From positions 1 through 63,568 of the forward strand of contig JAFYXM010000008.1 in assembly GCA_017546175.1 (NCBI GenBank): DNA of 63,568 nt, written 5' to 3'. Under the pieces are notes generated by a model. The model did not search any database and had not been told where the DNA came from. It saw nothing but the letters and a program-made list of their open reading frames with translations. Origin of the DNA: Elusimicrobiaceae bacterium (lineage in GTDB: Bacteria > Elusimicrobiota > Elusimicrobia > Elusimicrobiales > Elusimicrobiaceae). Each line of letters begins with the position of its first letter. Position 1 is the stretch's first letter. Made by a program: the position numbers and the translations under genes. This document shows, piece after piece, positions 27,901 through 35,401 of this stretch.

Positions 27901-28579
27901 AGCCAACTTGTTAGATGCTATGTCTATCGTAAAAGAGGGTATTCCGGTCAATGCCGTTTGTATGTTGGGTAAAACGATTGGTGCTGCTTCTTCGGATCCT
28001 AAAGGTGGCAATAATATGTTCGGTTCGTTTGCTGCTTTTATGGGAGAAGATTCTTCTTTCTTCCCTGCTTTGAGGACCGTAAGAAACGGACAAACTGTTG
28101 TGGACCAACGTTTCATAGGTTGTCAGAATGGACAAGAATACCAAGGGAACAAAGCTTATCACTATGGCCATTATAACTGGAACCATGCCCGATTGGGTGA
28201 CCAAGCAAACAACGGCCAAAACGATAGAGCCCCCTTTGTTGAACAGTTGCAAAGTGGTATGTGGAAAGACTTCCCCTTGAAACCCATTGCTGATGCTGTA
28301 GGCTTTCAGAGAAGCCAAACATGGGATGCAACCCAAGGTACGATTGGCACCACCGATAGTATGGACCAACAAAACCGTAAGGCATATCATAAAGCATATA
28401 AAAATGTGTTTCAAACGAACGGTTCTTGTAACTTAAATAGCAGCGCTACGATGACTTATGAACAAGTAAAAACTTACATCCAAGCATTGTGTAACCATGG
28501 TACAAATGTAAAGCCAACTAACGGTAATCAACTGGAATGTAATAGACGTTTCAAAGCAGATAATATCGCTCATTACTAA
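24980..28579 (+). CDS. very large membrane-anchored Cys-rich protein 5 of the post-Tad cluster
   Basis: 1199 residues; AGGAGGCTGTT precedes the ATG. A basic N-terminus and one membrane helix (FFVAAAAALLMLPFLYKY, residues ~51-68) are followed by a Pro/Ala/Gly-rich stalk (to ~residue 290, with RGGGGGFGRFGGANL), an amphipathic/aromatic segment (ITPWWWDMMKQQEMEKWKWK) and ~850 residues of Cys-containing, presumably globular extracellular sequence. From about 26900 the codons become more AT-rich than in the stalk. No known domain was recognised. It closes the operon and is followed by a strong terminator; its size and position suggest an adhesin-like or tip component (inference). Confidence 0.72.
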   Translation: MAENKKDSFTFSDKIKNSKPAFNPFSKRVSSKIGNNGKPKKTLFERTRRDAPFFVAAAAALLMLPFLYKYSGSVEDGEIITPGTDSVFEPDRSGFDPSLEDPSAQIAQLSVRDPLSLIKGWGDPEPAPSVGSYDRDGMDDTYTPPARSYRNESPYRQQAPAASRAAFQRQAPAPTKVGKLGSASMNLRGGGGGFGRFGGANLKTAAKASSAEAPKAGVKPVSLQPLRAAGNPSRSYFGQGSAAQARASRDAMGKSNALQALTDAMYDPLKANQAPLGGLGGGDFVGGAGAGKWDPHSEYKGITPWWWDMMKQQEMEKWKWKYFLWKKNFIEPLVKALGEIAATAGKGLACCVVMGTDDCDVGRFAGVRAGAGSDPECGNLTAADWNDQFVTEYGEFSEANCYKWGVSSGMSHDDADALWSGGDKAGVSMGPLSVRVDCITGMGWANKNAGDPDIKENNSCSGFKPNVYSYRANFGGKANKGSWQKYHYVVARNYVPGQEGKLLCSYADNGNMTFVGKSETAIRSDVGTGATPANGRKDVSSSSHRNANRANDMYGALERSDIDPEDLPTSCVIYVAHNDNGMFDYKHFQQQTMKVLEDRKLCVNDETKENYCENVFNQLDLFFIESFATRWRLASGNDKLPQMPMLYQAFMDSYLSFRRVASDREQGADTNKLKIDTRTERKMGENAIIGGRCYFDKEISLSCENNTNKATLHHKIKTAEGQITVKAMYRSLDQVAAEGGAASFQASSHEQQVPLPKADKSVGGLKYDLVFDTMNLVRGSQGGYTTAKGESGEFSNKNGLPPGTIIWKAYRGGRLVGMTSCDYNNDGLNAEAVIQPDPPEKVCTDGETKQENIEINGVSCAHTFTCSNNSWGQPVKNDPNCGESKQGVSTPVAVSFYDQVGQVLSVNDPLDGTKRTNPASSNTCTNFALDNRKLLASDDTITKLLSDAKIKYDQANNSEAAPTTLSYQEQDITVANLLDAMSIVKEGIPVNAVCMLGKTIGAASSDPKGGNNMFGSFAAFMGEDSSFFPALRTVRNGQTVVDQRFIGCQNGQEYQGNKAYHYGHYNWNHARLGDQANNGQNDRAPFVEQLQSGMWKDFPLKPIADAVGFQRSQTWDATQGTIGTTDSMDQQNRKAYHKAYKNVFQTNGSCNLNSSATMTYEQVKTYIQALCNHGTNVKPTNGNQLECNRRFKADNIAHY

Positions 28580-28599
28580 GCGATAAATAAGTTTAACCA

Positions 28600-28628
28600 C
28601 CCCCGAGGGAAACCTCGGGGGTTTTTTA
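28600..28628 (+). terminator. strong intrinsic terminator of the post-Tad cluster
   Basis: CCCCCGAGG (28600-28608) pairs with CCTCGGGGG (28613-28621) around a GAAA tetraloop, followed by TTTTTT. Confidence 0.92.
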
Positions 28629-28700
28629 TGGGGAGATGTCCTTATTCTTAAGCATTTGCGGAAAATAACCTTTCTTTTCTTTGGCCGTTTCGTTCAATAT

Positions 28701-28709
28701 TGCTACAAT
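28701..28709 (+). promoter_or_regulatory. extended -10 element six bases before a start codon
   Basis: TGCTACAAT ends six bases before the ATG at 28716, so transcription should begin at or next to the A of the start codon, giving a leaderless mRNA. No Shine-Dalgarno sequence can fit. Confidence 0.6.
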
Positions 28710-28715
28710 AAATAC

Positions 28716-30386
28716 ATGAGATTTTTAGGACTGATTTCCATTTTTTTATTACTTTGCGTGCAGGCGTGGGGATTTTTTCCGTTTAATTTCGGAAAAGAGG
28801 AAGTAAAGACAGATTATTCCCAAACCGTGTGGGACCGCATTATGCTGGAGCAATCTTTGTCCGATATGCGCCGCGGCATGGGAGAGATGAGCACCGCAAA
28901 ATATCGTCAGGCCGCCAATTCTTTTGCCAAAGCCATTATCAAAAACCCGCAAGAAGCCCTGCCGCATTTTCTCTACGGATCTGCTTTGTACTGGAGCGGA
29001 AATGTGGACGGAGCCATCACCGAATACCGCGAGGGTCTGCGCCTAGACCCTCAAAGCCCTATGGGATATCAGCTGTTGGGCATTGCGTGGGGGTGGAAAG
29101 GCGATATCGCCCGTGCGCAGGAAAACTTTTTGAAAGCCTACACCTTAGACCCCTCCAAAGCAGATACCCACATGAATTTAGGCTCCACCTATGCCGCTCA
29201 AAAGAATTTTGAAAAAGCCTTAGACCACTTTCGTCAAGCGGTGGAGTTAGCCCCGCGTGAGGCCCTGTACCAATATCAATTGGGTAATTTATATGATTTT
29301 ATGGGGCGTGACGAGCAGGCAGAAACCGCCTATAAAAAAGCCTTAAAACTTTTCTTTAAGTATGAAGACGCCCAACTGGCCTTGGGTGCTTTGTACGAAA
29401 AAAGAGAAGACTATGCAAATGCGCTCAAATATTATAAAAAAGCCGTCAAAACCAAAGAGGGGGACTTTGTGGCCCGTTTGCGTTACGCTTATCTTTTGCT
29501 TAGGCAAGGTCAAAAACAAACCGCCAGAGAAGTGCTGGAGGGGGCATTCTCTATCGTGCGCTTTAAGTCGGACGGGTTAGCCCTTAATGCCGTTTATCGT
29601 GCCAGCGGCCGCGACCAACAAACTTTTCAAGAGCAAATCAAAAAATTTAAAGAAAGTCTGTTAAAAGTACCTGTGGGAAAAGATATACAAGTGGAAGTAG
29701 CTTTAGATTTTGTTCCTCCGGCAGAGCCGCAGAAAGAGGCCCCCAAAAGTAAATTTGCAGAGCAGTATCAGGCCTTGCGCGGCAAAAGCCCCATTAGTGC
29801 TGACGGCCTGAGTCCGATTTCTTTTAAGCGCAATTTTTCCTTGGTCGCCGCAGATCAAACCACCCGCCAACAGCAAGTGCAAGAGCTGGCAGAAGAGCTG
29901 GCCCGAGCAGTAACGGCAGGCTCGGAAAAATATGATGTAAATATGGCTTTACAGGGGCGCACGTTGGACTTTCGCTCTCCGTCTGCGCTTACGCAGCAGC
30001 GCACGGCACCTCCTAAGGCGGTGTATGACCCGCGCATTGTAGGTAATGATATGGGCCTGTGGGTCATGGGGAAAAGTTGGGTGCGCTACATAGAAGAAAT
30101 AGAAAATGATTTGCAAGAAGAAGTATTAAACGAAAAAGGGACGGAATATTTACTTTTACAAGGGCTTGCCGGTTTGGTGTCAGGGCAAGCGGGTTTGGCG
30201 GCGCATGCCTTTGCTGAGGCACAGCAAAAATCTCCGCAGGACCCTTTGCCTCTTTTAGGACTGGGCACCGCGGCCGTGATTAACGCAGATGATGAGCTTG
30301 CCAAAACATATTACAGGCAGGCTTTATCAGCGGACCCCGAAAATAAAACCGCTAAAAAGAATTTGAAAGTGTTGGAGGACGAATGA
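28716..30386 (+). CDS. exported TPR-repeat protein
   Basis: 556 residues from ATG 28716, where a signal peptide begins (RFLGLISIFLLLCVQAWG). At least six TPR units lie in residues ~45-275 (for example EALPHFLYGSALYWSGNVDG, YQLLGIAWGWKGDIARAQE, ALYQYQLGNLYDFMGRDEQA), followed by a linker with no clear domain and two C-terminal TPR-like units (LAGLVSGQAGLAAHAFAEAQ, ALSADPENKTAKKNLKVLED). It is likely a periplasmic or outer-membrane-facing scaffold. It overlaps rsmA by ATGA, so they share a transcript although their functions seem unrelated. The nearby -10 element predicts leaderless transcription. Confidence 0.78.
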   Translation: MRFLGLISIFLLLCVQAWGFFPFNFGKEEVKTDYSQTVWDRIMLEQSLSDMRRGMGEMSTAKYRQAANSFAKAIIKNPQEALPHFLYGSALYWSGNVDGAITEYREGLRLDPQSPMGYQLLGIAWGWKGDIARAQENFLKAYTLDPSKADTHMNLGSTYAAQKNFEKALDHFRQAVELAPREALYQYQLGNLYDFMGRDEQAETAYKKALKLFFKYEDAQLALGALYEKREDYANALKYYKKAVKTKEGDFVARLRYAYLLLRQGQKQTAREVLEGAFSIVRFKSDGLALNAVYRASGRDQQTFQEQIKKFKESLLKVPVGKDIQVEVALDFVPPAEPQKEAPKSKFAEQYQALRGKSPISADGLSPISFKRNFSLVAADQTTRQQQVQELAEELARAVTAGSEKYDVNMALQGRTLDFRSPSALTQQRTAPPKAVYDPRIVGNDMGLWVMGKSWVRYIEEIENDLQEEVLNEKGTEYLLLQGLAGLVSGQAGLAAHAFAEAQQKSPQDPLPLLGLGTAAVINADDELAKTYYRQALSADPENKTAKKNLKVLEDE

Positions 30387-31144
30387 GAAAATACGGGCAA
30401 CATTTTTTAATCAGTCAAACGGTAATTGACGGTATTGTGCAAGCCGTGCCGAAAGACGCGCAAAGCGTGGTGGAAATCGGCCCCGGAAAAGGCGCACTGA
30501 CAGAACATTTGGTAGAAAAAAATTTAACTCATTTTACCGCGGTGGAAATTGACCCCGAGATGAAAAATTATTTAGAGGAGCATTTCCCTGCCTTGCAAGG
30601 AAATGTGATTTTGAAAAATTTTCTGAAGTTTGAGTTAAATTTACTTCCTCAAAAACCTACGTTTTTTGTGAGTAATTTGCCCTATATTGATGCTGCCGAA
30701 ATTTTGGATAAAGTGCTAAACTGGCCCTTTTTTGACGGAGCCGTTTTTATGTTTCAAAAGGAGCAGGCACAGCGCATTTTGGCTAAAACGGGAACTGAAG
30801 GATATGGCCCTTTGAGCTTGCTTTCTCAAGTGCGCAGTGTTCCAAGACAGTATTTGAAGGTCGGCAAAGCCTGTTTTAATCCTCCACCGAAAGTGGAAAG
30901 TATGGTGCTGACATTTGAGAAAAAACAGTGGCCTTTTGCAGCGGTAGGCGAATATAAAAAATTTGCCAAATTAGTCAAAGCGGCTTTCTTGCATCGGCGA
31001 AAAACTTTGTTTAATTCTCTCTCTTTGTGCGGCTATGAAAAAGCCAAAATAGAAAATGCGTTGAGCGTGCTGAATTTGAAACCTACGGTGCGCGCTGAGC
31101 AGGTGACGTTGTGGCAATTTTTAGAGTTAAATAAGCTTTGCTAA
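30383..31144 (+). CDS. rsmA: 16S rRNA (adenine(1518)-N6/adenine(1519)-N6)-dimethyltransferase
   Basis: 253 residues. It dimethylates two adjacent adenines in helix 45 of 16S rRNA during 30S maturation. Visible signatures: the N-terminal KYGQHFLI motif, the SAM-binding VVEIGPGKGALTEHL, the catalytic-loop FVSNLPYIDAAEIL (family NxPY) and a C-terminal RRKTLFNSL segment. Length is typical. It starts within the TPR gene stop (ATGA) and its 3' end overlaps the convergent formimidoyltransferase gene by 18 bases. Confidence 0.93.
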   Translation: MRKYGQHFLISQTVIDGIVQAVPKDAQSVVEIGPGKGALTEHLVEKNLTHFTAVEIDPEMKNYLEEHFPALQGNVILKNFLKFELNLLPQKPTFFVSNLPYIDAAEILDKVLNWPFFDGAVFMFQKEQAQRILAKTGTEGYGPLSLLSQVRSVPRQYLKVGKACFNPPPKVESMVLTFEKKQWPFAAVGEYKKFAKLVKAAFLHRRKTLFNSLSLCGYEKAKIENALSVLNLKPTVRAEQVTLWQFLELNKLC

Positions 31145-32098
31145 GCCCGCTTTGATTTCTAAAATTTGTTCTTCGGGACAGAAGGGTTTTACTTCACTTA
31201 AATTTAAATGTTGTGCCGCCGCTTTTACTAATGCGGCGGTGCTTTTTTCTGTCGGTACGTAATGACGGCCGGCGGCCAGCAGCGCCTCTAACGGGATAAG
31301 CCCCACCAGTTCGCTGCCTGTAATTTTTAGGCCCAGTTTTTGTGCTTCTTGTTGGGCGCGCAGGTACACTTGATGCAAGGGAGCAGCGTGAAAATCGGTA
31401 ATATTGCAAGATACTTGTGCCCGACGGAAATTTTCCATATACCAACCGATGGCTTTTAGGCCGTTTATGCCGCCACTGCTTTGGCGAATGCGCGCGGCAA
31501 TTTGGCCAGCGGGGGCAGGGTCCTGTGTGTTTAAATTTAGATTAAACGCAATTAAAAAATGACGCGCGCCTATGATGCAAGCACCTGTTTTGGCTACTGA
31601 GGGGGAAAACTCGGACAGGCCGAAATCGGGCGGCAAGACTTTTAATTTTTCAGGCAAACTCTCATATTCTCCGCGACGGATAAAGGCTAAATTTTTTCGC
31701 TCATCGCTAGCTGCGGCAGCCTCGTATAAATAAACGGGAATTGGAATTTGAACAGACACTTGCCGTGCTATTTCTTTGGCCAGCTCAGCGCACTCGGGTA
31801 GCGAAATATTTTGCAGTGGTACCAACGGACATACGTCCACAGCACCCAAACGCGGATGCGCACCGCGTTGTTTGCGCATATCTATTAACTCACAGGCTAA
31901 AGCGATAAATTTAGGCAAGCTTTCGCGCATAGCTTCGGGCGTGCCGATAAACGTAAATACCGTGCGATTGGCCGACGGATTGGGGTCCATGCCCAAAAGG
32001 GTCATGCCTTTTTGAGCGCGCAAGTAATCTGCCAATGCGTGCAAGACGGCATGGTTTCTTCCTTCAGATACATTGGGTACGGCTTCTAGTAGTTGCAT
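31127..32098 (-). CDS. glutamate formimidoyltransferase (FTCD N-terminal type)
   Basis: 323 residues from the ATG at 32098, where the family N-terminus MQLLEAVPNVSEGRN begins; an in-frame start nine codons earlier lies upstream of the -10 element. It transfers the formimidoyl group from formiminoglutamate to tetrahydrofolate in histidine degradation. Family marks: VPNVSEGRN, NPSANRTVFTF, GAHPRLGAVDVCPLVPL, and LNTQDPAPAGQIAARIRQSS. The cyclodeaminase domain of the bifunctional enzyme is absent. No other histidine-degradation gene is in the window. The 3' end overlaps rsmA. Confidence 0.88.
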   Translation of the reverse strand: MQLLEAVPNVSEGRNHAVLHALADYLRAQKGMTLLGMDPNPSANRTVFTFIGTPEAMRESLPKFIALACELIDMRKQRGAHPRLGAVDVCPLVPLQNISLPECAELAKEIARQVSVQIPIPVYLYEAAAASDERKNLAFIRRGEYESLPEKLKVLPPDFGLSEFSPSVAKTGACIIGARHFLIAFNLNLNTQDPAPAGQIAARIRQSSGGINGLKAIGWYMENFRRAQVSCNITDFHAAPLHQVYLRAQQEAQKLGLKITGSELVGLIPLEALLAAGRHYVPTEKSTAALVKAAAQHLNLSEVKPFCPEEQILEIKAGLAKLI

Positions 32099-32104
32099 AT
32101 CTTC

Positions 32105-32113
32105 ACTATAGCA
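32105..32113 (-). promoter_or_regulatory. extended -10 element six bases before the formimidoyltransferase start
   Basis: On the minus strand TGCTATAGT ends six bases before the ATG at 32098, so a leaderless transcript is predicted. No -35 consensus is obvious. Confidence 0.55.
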
Positions 32114-32153
32114 AAAAGATTTCATAAAATCTCATGTGAAAAGAAAAAAGTTA

Positions 32154-32162
32154 TGCTATAAT
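32154..32162 (+). promoter_or_regulatory. extended -10 element for the cold-shock gene
   Basis: TGCTATAAT gives an expected start at ~32169 and a ~57-base leader before the ATG at 32226. Structured leaders are usual for cold-shock genes. It is divergent from the formimidoyltransferase promoter. Confidence 0.6.
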
Positions 32163-32225
32163 AACTATAGATACTTATTAAGTTTAGGTATCCGAAATAA
32201 TTAATACAAGGAAGTAAATAGTAAA

Positions 32226-32429
32226 ATGGCAAACGGAAAAGTGAAGTGGTTTAACGACCAAAAAGGTTATGGTTTCATTACGCCCGAAGACGGTTCTAAA
32301 GATCTCTTTGTGCACTACCAAGAAATTCAGGGCGATGGTTTCAAAACCTTAGCCGAAGGCCAAGAAGTTGAATTCGAAATCGTTGAATCTGAAAAAGGCC
32401 CGAAAGCTGTGAAAGTCGTTAAAAAATAA
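32226..32429 (+). CDS. cold-shock domain protein
   Basis: 67 residues: the whole protein is one cold-shock domain. RNP1 (KGYGFITPE) and RNP2 (DLFVHYQEI) RNA-binding motifs are intact, after the start [12 protein letters not shown]. Such proteins melt RNA structure as chaperones. It is monocistronic, with its own -10 element and a terminator directly downstream. The ribosome-binding site is weak (AAGGAAG, 14 bases upstream). Confidence 0.95.
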   Translation: MANGKVKWFNDQKGYGFITPEDGSKDLFVHYQEIQGDGFKTLAEGQEVEFEIVESEKGPKAVKVVKK

Positions 32430-32455
32430 CTTTTTATTTTTTTTAGACTTTACAA

Positions 32456-32484
32456 AAACCCGCTCTCTAGGGAGCGGGTTTTTT
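32456..32484 (+). terminator. terminator of the cold-shock gene
   Basis: AAACCCGCTC (32456-32465) pairs with GAGCGGGTTT (32472-32481), with TTTT continuing. Confidence 0.88.
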
Positions 32485-32501
32485 AATGAATGGAGTAAAT
32501 C

Positions 32502-33866
32502 TTGAAAAAGAAAACTTTTGAGCAAGCCTCTTTAGGGGAACTGTGGTTCTTATCCTATCCGCTGATTGTGACCATGGCCGCGCAGGTGGTCATGCAATTT
32601 GTGGATCGGATGTTTTTGGCTTGGTACTCCCATGATGCGTTGGCGGCCTGTGTGCCGGCAGGGGTGCTGGCCATGACGTTTGGGGCCGTGTTTATGGGGC
32701 TTGCCAGTTATACCAGCGTCTTTATCTCTCAATATTACGCACAAAAAAAATACGCCTCTGTTTCTATTTCTCTTTGGCAGGGAATTTTGCTAGCGGTTAT
32801 TTCTTCTTTGATTTTAGCTTCTATGACTCCTTTGGGGGGATGGGTTATTCGGCTTTTTGACCATAGTCCCACGGTGACGGCTTTGGAGCTGAAATACTTT
32901 TTTATTTTAAATTTATTCGGCGGTTTTGCCGTGATTAATAATGCCTTGGCCAGTTTTTTTAGCGGACGAGGAAAAACCAAAGTGCCGATGTGGGTGACCT
33001 TGTGCGGAAACTTGGTCAATATTGGTCTTGATTATGTGATGATTTTCGGAAAATTGGGCTTTCCCGAAATGGGAATTATCGGGGCGGCATGGGCTACGGT
33101 GCTCGGGTCTGTCTCCATGACGTTTATTTTCGGAGGACTTATTTTCGCAGGCCGCGTACGCAAAACGTTTAAAATTTCAAAATTGGCAGGTTTTTATAAA
33201 CCGGTGTTTTCGCGTTTATTGCGCTTTGGGCTGCCCAACGGGTTTGGTTTTTTGATGGATATCATGTCTTTTACTTTATTTACGTTTATGGTGGGCAATA
33301 TTGATGTAATTTCCTTGCAGGCCAGTAATGTAGTGATGTCTATGCAGCCAGTGGTGTTTACGGTGATTTTGGGGCTGGGAATCGGCATTCAGATTTTGGT
33401 GAGCAAGTATCAGGGGCTAAGCCGCTCTGATTTGGCTGTAAAGGTAGTCAAAAATGCCTGTAAATTAGGCTATGCCTATGCCGGTGCGGTGGGGCTTTTG
33501 TTCTTTTTTGCGGCAGTTCCATTGGTAGCTTTGTTTGTGCCGCCCAATTCGCCCGATGCGGCCGCCATTGCCGCTAAGACGTATCCTTTGATGAAATTAG
33601 TCAGCGCGTTTGTCTTGTTTGATGCGACGTATTTGATTTTTGGGGAAGCAATTCGTGGTGCGGGAGACACAAAGTTTTTTATGAAAGTGATGCTTTTTTG
33701 TGCGTGGGGTCTGATGATTCCGGGGGCATGGTTTATTATTTATAAACTTCACGGTAGTGTGTTTATGGTGTGGAGTTGGTTGACCTTTTATGCGGCGCTG
33801 ACGGCGGTAATTATGTTGTGGCGGTTTGCCAAAGGAGAATGGAAGAAGATAAAAGTGACAAATTAA
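32502..33866 (+). CDS. MATE-family multidrug/cation antiporter
   Basis: 454 residues with 12 predicted membrane segments. The start LGELWFLSYPLIVTMAAQVV, the FVDRMFLAWYSHDALAA segment and GLASYTSVFISQYYAQKK in the second helix pair fit the MATE family, which exports drugs or metabolites using Na+ or H+. The second half repeats the pattern (RFGLPNGFGFLMDIMSFTLF). The start is TTG, chosen because GGAG lies six bases upstream and no suitable ATG exists. A terminator follows. Substrate unknown. Confidence 0.88.
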   Translation: MKKKTFEQASLGELWFLSYPLIVTMAAQVVMQFVDRMFLAWYSHDALAACVPAGVLAMTFGAVFMGLASYTSVFISQYYAQKKYASVSISLWQGILLAVISSLILASMTPLGGWVIRLFDHSPTVTALELKYFFILNLFGGFAVINNALASFFSGRGKTKVPMWVTLCGNLVNIGLDYVMIFGKLGFPEMGIIGAAWATVLGSVSMTFIFGGLIFAGRVRKTFKISKLAGFYKPVFSRLLRFGLPNGFGFLMDIMSFTLFTFMVGNIDVISLQASNVVMSMQPVVFTVILGLGIGIQILVSKYQGLSRSDLAVKVVKNACKLGYAYAGAVGLLFFFAAVPLVALFVPPNSPDAAAIAAKTYPLMKLVSAFVLFDATYLIFGEAIRGAGDTKFFMKVMLFCAWGLMIPGAWFIIYKLHGSVFMVWSWLTFYAALTAVIMLWRFAKGEWKKIKVTN

Positions 33867-33940
33867 TAATGCTAAAACAGCTATTCTTTGGGAAGTGTAG
33901 TTGTTTGTAAAAAAATTTTCAAATATTTGTTTTGCGTACA

Positions 33941-33977
33941 CCGCATAAAACACAGTGTTTTGTGCGGCGTTTTTTAT
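33941..33977 (+). terminator. terminator after the MATE gene
   Basis: CCGCATAAAACAC (33941-33953) pairs with GTGTTTTGTGCGG (33955-33967) with one mismatch, followed by CGTTTTTTATT. Confidence 0.78.
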
Positions 33978-34010
33978 TGGTTGTTTTTTCGTCGGGGAAA
34001 AAGAAAAGAC

Positions 34011-34038
34011 TTGACTGGTTTTTTTTTTTTGCTACAAT
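34011..34038 (+). promoter_or_regulatory. type IV pilin promoter with a T12 spacer run
   Basis: TTGACT (34011-34016), GG, twelve Ts (34019-34030), GC, TACAAT (34033-34038) with an upstream TG; the spacer is 16 bases. The same elements with thirteen Ts and a 17-base spacer occur at 47822-47850. Expected start ~34045. Confidence 0.75.
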
Positions 34039-34112
34039 TTCGGGGTCGAGCCGGACAGTCAAATATTAAAGGCTGTTTGGTTAGTCGTAAATCTATTTAA
34101 AAGGAGAAAAAA

Positions 34113-34607
34113 ATGAAAAGAGGTTTTACTCTCATTGAACTGTTGGTAGTAGTGTTAATTATCGGTATATTGTCTTCTGTAGCACTTCCGCAATATACCA
34201 ATGCGGTGGAAAAAGCACGTCTGTCTGAGGCACTGAGTATGATGGATGGTATTAAAAAAGGCCTAGATTTATATGTGCTAAATAATGGATATGTATCTGG
34301 TGAATTTATAAGAGAAGATGCAATCCCCTTAGATGTGGATATAGTAGGCAGTTTGGATTGTTCGGCCGGAGAATCTCGTTGTGAAGGAAAATATTTCAGT
34401 TATGAGGCTTACTGTAGCAGCGGCAGTAGTTTCTGTAGTGTTCATATAGACAGAGGGAGTCTTAACGATTTTGGAAATAAATATGCTTTAGCTGCCCACA
34501 AAGCACCAAACGGGTGGAGTTACAGCTGTTCTAGCTACTCTAAAGTAGGAAATCATATTTGCAAAAGTCTAGAGACACAAGGATGGAGCGTTTCATTAAG
34601 AAACTAA
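34113..34607 (+). CDS. type IV pilin (PilE-like)
   Basis: 164 residues. The prepilin leader is only MKRG, followed by FTLIELLVVVLIIGILSSVA, with Phe+1 and Glu+5. The globular part contains four or more Cys (DCSAGESRC, YCSSGSSFCS, SCSSYSKVGNHIC), as in disulfide-stabilised type IV pilins. AAGGAG precedes the ATG. It is monocistronic, flanked by its own promoter and terminator. The N-terminus is nearly identical to the pilin at 47891 but the rest differs, so they are paralogues with divergent exposed surfaces. Confidence 0.92.
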   Translation: MKRGFTLIELLVVVLIIGILSSVALPQYTNAVEKARLSEALSMMDGIKKGLDLYVLNNGYVSGEFIREDAIPLDVDIVGSLDCSAGESRCEGKYFSYEAYCSSGSSFCSVHIDRGSLNDFGNKYALAAHKAPNGWSYSCSSYSKVGNHICKSLETQGWSVSLRN

Positions 34608-34635
34608 AAGAAATAGTAACATTTTTTCAGTAAAA

Positions 34636-34664
34636 AACCCCCGCTTTTGGCGGGGGGTTTTATT
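34636..34664 (+). terminator. terminator of type IV pilin gene 1
   Basis: CCCCCGC (34638-34644) pairs with GCGGGGG (34650-34656), followed by GTTTTATTTG; upstream A-run makes it work on the other strand too. Confidence 0.88.
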
Positions 34665-34713
34665 TGTGCTCGGTTTTTTATATTATTTAAGAAATTTTAT
34701 TGGAATTCTCTAT

Positions 34714-35175
34714 ATGGAAAAAACACTGCGAAGAATAGCTTTTTATTTGTTGGCTTTATATCATTTACTATTTTTGGTTGAATTTTGCTTGTTCTCAGAT
34801 TATTCAACCAAATTCTACATGTGGGAAGATTTGCCGGAAATAAATACTTTTAACAGAGTCCAAGAAGTTTTTCTTATGCTGCAATGTTTATATTTTGCCG
34901 GTAAATCGGAAAAGATTTGGAGTTTGTTTTTAAAGTATTTATGCTCTGTGTTTTTTCTTGCTTTTGGCGGACATCTTTTCTTGTTTTATTTGGAAGATCC
35001 GAATTATCGCTCCGAACATTTGATGTATATAATGGCTTTATTGGGCTTGTTTTTGTGGAGTTGTGTCGGTCTTTGGCAAGCCCATAGAAACAAAATCTTT
35101 ACCACTAAAACTTGTTTTTGGTACGCGTTGGCTTTGGTAGGTGCTATCGGCTGGATTTTTCTGATTTTTTCTTGA
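34714..35175 (+). CDS. small polytopic membrane protein, unknown
   Basis: 153 residues from ATG 34714; the frame is open 16 codons upstream but that stretch lies in the terminator trail. Four predicted helices (RIAFYLLALYHLLFLVEFCL; VFLMLQCLYFAGK; YLCSVFFLAFGGHLFLFYL; YIMALLGLFLWSCVGLW) plus a C-terminal one. No family recognised. It is AT-rich relative to housekeeping genes. A consensus promoter overlaps its stop codon and leads to the Tlde1-like gene; a degenerate copy of its first ~80 bases is seen at 36174. Being next to a possible cell-wall toxin, an immunity role is conceivable but unsupported. Confidence 0.6.
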   Translation: MEKTLRRIAFYLLALYHLLFLVEFCLFSDYSTKFYMWEDLPEINTFNRVQEVFLMLQCLYFAGKSEKIWSLFLKYLCSVFFLAFGGHLFLFYLEDPNYRSEHLMYIMALLGLFLWSCVGLWQAHRNKIFTTKTCFWYALALVGAIGWIFLIFS

Positions 35176-35200
35176 CAAAATTAATTATATTTTGTATAAT
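35172..35200 (+). promoter_or_regulatory. perfect sigma70 promoter with a long leader
   Basis: TTGACA (35172-35177) and TATAAT (35195-35200) with a 17-base spacer and an extended TG. Expected start ~35207, 195 bases before the ATG at 35402. The -35 overlaps the stop codon of the membrane-protein gene. Confidence 0.88.
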
Positions 35201-35206
35201 CATTAA

Positions 35207-35378
35207 ATATTATTGTTTTGATTCTTCTTTTCTAAACATTCTATAAAAACCATAATTAATAGTGGTTTTTTCTGCCATTTCTAGTGTAGAAATGAATCTT
35301 TTGTAAATTGCATACTAGGCAAAATCAATCCAAATTAAAATTTTCAAAAAATCTTCTGTGTAAGCAGAAGATTTTTCT
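35207..35378 (+). ncRNA. structured leader or small RNA ending in a strong hairpin
   Basis: No protein-coding frame of note is seen between the promoter and 35402. The transcript would contain a small hairpin (ACCATAATTAATAGTGGT) and end in a 12-bp perfect stem, AAAAATCTTCTG (35347-35358) with CAGAAGATTTTT (35365-35376), whose T-run could terminate transcription. It is either an attenuated leader of the Tlde1-like gene or a free ~170-base RNA. Confidence 0.4.
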
Positions 35379-35401
35379 CATAAACAATAGGGGGTTGTGT
35401 T

